Positions 61,879 to 64,000 of a stretch of DNA of 64,000 nucleotides are shown here, piece by piece. Under the pieces are notes generated by a model that was not told the DNA's origin, ran no database searches, and saw only the letters and a program-made list of their open reading frames with translations. Source of the stretch: Petrosia ficiformis (lineage: Eukaryota; Porifera; Demospongiae; Haplosclerida; Petrosiidae). Every line of letters starts with the position of its first letter. The stretch's first letter is position 1. Both the position numbers and the translations under genes were made by a program. The DNA lies in NCBI GenBank assembly GCA_947044365.1, contig OX345641.1:1711460-1775459 (forward strand), given 5' to 3'.

Positions 61879-64000
61879 TCATTCTAGTATGGCGGAAGTA
61901 ACTTCTTGATCAATACCACACTTTCCTTTTCCTCTTATGAGTTTGAAGTAACCATCTTCACCCCATTTGTGACCCCAACTGCATGTGGAATGTATGAAAT
62001 AAATTTTAAAACTGCCTCTTCCTGCATGGGCTTCCAAATGTAACATACTTAGTTGTTAAAAGTGTGTTACGAACTGTTAATGTAGTTAGTATCATAATCA
62101 ACTGTGCCATCTGGCCCAAAGAGAGAGCTGTGCGGTGCCAAATAAGAAGCTCTTTGGGCCAATGGTACACCATATAAGCTTACCAAAACTCTGATGCGTT
62201 GTGTTGGACATTTTAAAATATTTTTGTGGATTGAATATACTCACCTGTTCTTCACTAGCTTTCAAATTCATATGACAAAAAAAAACCAGTAATATTATGG
62301 AAATGTTGTATATCATACTAGCCCAATAAGGCTTCTTTGAGAAAAGTCCATTGTGAGTTCCATATCCAACCAAAAGAACAGCTGAATTATATGTATATAA
62401 TTATAATTATAGATTATGTATAATTATTCATTGCTATAATTTACTTTGTATGCCATGCAAGCATGCATGTAGTATCTAGTGTTGTTTTAGTATGACAATA
62501 ATGACCACTTTTAGTGCCTAGTTTCTCAAAATTTTAGTTATAGTTATGGTTAATAATATTAGGCTTACTAAAAGGGTTTTAGTTTTAATTAACTAACTAA
62601 CCCATTATTGGCCATTTCTCATTTTAATCATTTATAATTATTACAATAGTCTGTAATTAGGTATAGACTAGTTAGCTAAAATGCTTTACTAAAAGGAGTT
62701 TTAGTTATAGTTATTGTTACTAAACAACACTAGCTCATACATGTACATTCATTTTTGCATTTACATGTACATTATACATGCTGTTTCATGTCTGTGAGTA
62801 CATATTACATTATGTATAATATTAATTATATATTGTACATAATTATGCAGTGTTTGTGTATGTATATAATTATACTACCATGGTCAAGGGATTTTGGGTC
62901 ACATTTCAGAATTGGATCCCACACACCGGAGTGATAGAATTGCAAGAACTCTGCATTTATCAGTACTGAAAGTGGTCCTTGTTTTAAAAGAGATGACAAC
63001 ATGGTTGTCTCATCCTACAAAATATGAAAACATGGATGGATGGATGGATGAATGGATGGACAGACGGACAGATGGATGGATGGATGAATGGATGAATGGA
63101 TGGATGAATGGATGGATGGACAGATGGATGGATGGACAGATGAATGGATGGATGGATGGATGGATGGATGAATAAATGGATGGTGGGTGGATGATATATG
63201 AATGAATGTGCGGAAAGATGGATAGATTTATAATGAATGAATTAGATGGATGAATGGACTACTGGTGTTTGTATAACACAAAGAATGAATAGATGGATGT
63301 AATTTAAAGATTTAAAGTATAGTTGTATGGATGGCATAGGCTGAATGAATTACACAGGAGACACAACAACATGATACTAAAATACCGATACCAACTTTCT
63401 CAACAGCAATCCAACTTTTGACCTTTAAACCAGGTACAAACTCATTTTTGTTTAATTTGTTAGAGCAGCTGAATGTATCGTTGCAATATGTCGGTGGAGG
63501 ACCACATCGAGTGTTATTCCATCCTCTTGGAACACAGGGAAAACAAGTTCCCATTCCACTGCAGTATGGGTATGAGGACTCACTTTCTAAACCTCCCTGA
63601 AAAGAATCATCACAAACAGAATACTTAACTATCGGTTGTCATAAACAAACTCATACATCCATCCATCCATCCATCCATCCATCCATCTATTCATCCAAGC
63701 ATTCACTCATCCATCTGTCTGTCTGTCCGTCCATCCGTGCGTCCGTTCGTCCATCTATCCATTTTGACAACTTTTATCAAATGATCACTGAAGAGGTATT
63801 GAAAAATATATTAATACTGTGATTGTGGACAACAATATAGAAGAAACTGTCTGTTTGTTTGTCTGTCTGTTTGTCTGGCTTGTATTCTGTTCATCCAATG
63901 GACCATTCATTTCATGTTTTATTAACTGTTTTCATGATATATTGATATGCAAGATATGGCCATCCTCCAAACACACCACAATCCATGTGAAGACTATAGG
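61879..64000 (-). CDS. Papain-family (C1A) cysteine peptidase, C-terminal part, runs off the window
   Basis: Exons on the minus strand: 63927-64000 (open at window edge; [12 protein letters not shown]), 63396-63596 ([12 protein letters not shown] with a Cys-rich block, then [11 protein letters not shown]), 62879-63014 ([23 protein letters not shown], ending at the catalytic His in DH), 62319-62381 ([15 protein letters not shown]) and 61879-61978 ([23 protein letters not shown], stop). The catalytic Cys exon would lie beyond 64000. The junction between the last two exons is unclear. The family reads PYW-x-x-x-N-SWG there. Here the sequence after PYW is A-S followed by a non-GT base, and the segment with the active-site Asn is missing. 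The nearest GT donor (after 62319) gives the wrong phase for the natural acceptor at 61979. The Cys-rich insert after PYC is also unusual. It may be a peptidase homologue with lost activity or a decaying gene. Confidence 0.78.
62093..62194 (-). repeat. Dispersed repeat, GGCCCA family, partial copy 4
   Basis: Matches one end of 7428-7601 (ACTGTGCCATCTGGCCCA and AAATAAGAAGCTCTTTGGGC). It sits in the problematic last intron of the peptidase gene. Confidence 0.75.
62477..62732. mobile_element. MITE-like element, TAGTGTTGTTTTAGT termini, copy 3
   Basis: Starts TAGTGTTGTTTTAGTATGAC and ends CTAAACAACACTA, with the same AAAGGGTTTTAG inner words as 55231-55516. In an intron of the peptidase gene. 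Confidence 0.85.
63030..63185. repeat. (GGAT)n array
   Basis: GATG repeats with CAGA variants directly upstream (gene strand) of the DETTM exon acceptor. The complementary (CCAT)n array is at 63655-63770 in the next intron. Confidence 0.95.
63655..63770. repeat. (CCAT)n then (TCTG)/(CGTC) array
   Basis: CATC repeats that change into GTCTGTCTGTCC and CGTCCGTTCGTCC words; in the intron between the 63396-63596 and 63927-64000 exons. Confidence 0.9.

Overview
The window looks like AT-rich nuclear DNA of an early-branching animal, most likely a sponge. Every recognisable gene is metazoan, most introns are short GT-AG introns (often 60-250 bp), genes lie close together, and several pairs share divergent promoters. 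The sponge assignment is inference; nothing here names a species. All exon models below were built by reading splice sites and reading frames by eye and by recalling the families. They were not tested with transcripts or searches.

Layout. 2-259 (+): last exon of an aerolysin/natterin-like protein. 2058-6669 (-): first nine exons of the mRNA capping enzyme RNGTT, ending inside the guanylyltransferase domain. 7126-10587 (-): complete DNALI1 (axonemal dynein p28). 10807-14824 (-): complete SMNDC1/SPF30 splicing factor. 15223-30717 (+): complete cytoplasmic poly(A)-binding protein, head-to-head with SMNDC1 and split by a 12.1-kb intron. 31018-36363 (+): multidomain ankyrin / coiled-coil / Death / caspase-like gene with a C-terminal membrane anchor. 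38249-38560 (+): a divergent histone H4 with a 3' histone stem-loop. 39238-43811 (-): a 3-hydroxyacyl-CoA dehydratase (HACD) gene with two inverted hAT elements inside and its catalytic-core exons not found. 45103-46047 (-): an unrecognised single-exon membrane protein. 46851-50326 (-): CCS, the copper chaperone for SOD1, head-to-head with MRTO4 (50392-54192, +). 55038-60700 (-): tandem cluster of Ig-domain membrane proteins with ITIM-like tails, two intact and two relics. 61879-64000 (-): papain-family cysteine peptidase, running off the window.

Between and inside the genes are many microsatellites and minisatellites and at least eight dispersed repeat families, several with inverted termini. 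Most of them sit in introns.

How the genes relate. Most are unlinked housekeeping functions (capping, splicing, poly(A) binding, ribosome assembly, copper delivery, chromatin). An exact 10-bp palindrome, ATCACGTGAT, lies upstream of DNALI1, of SMNDC1/PABP and of histone H4, and CACGTG lies between CCS and MRTO4; a shared promoter element is possible. The best candidates for new biology are the tail-anchored Death/caspase-like protein, the H4 variant lacking lysine 20, and the tandem Ig/ITIM-like receptors.
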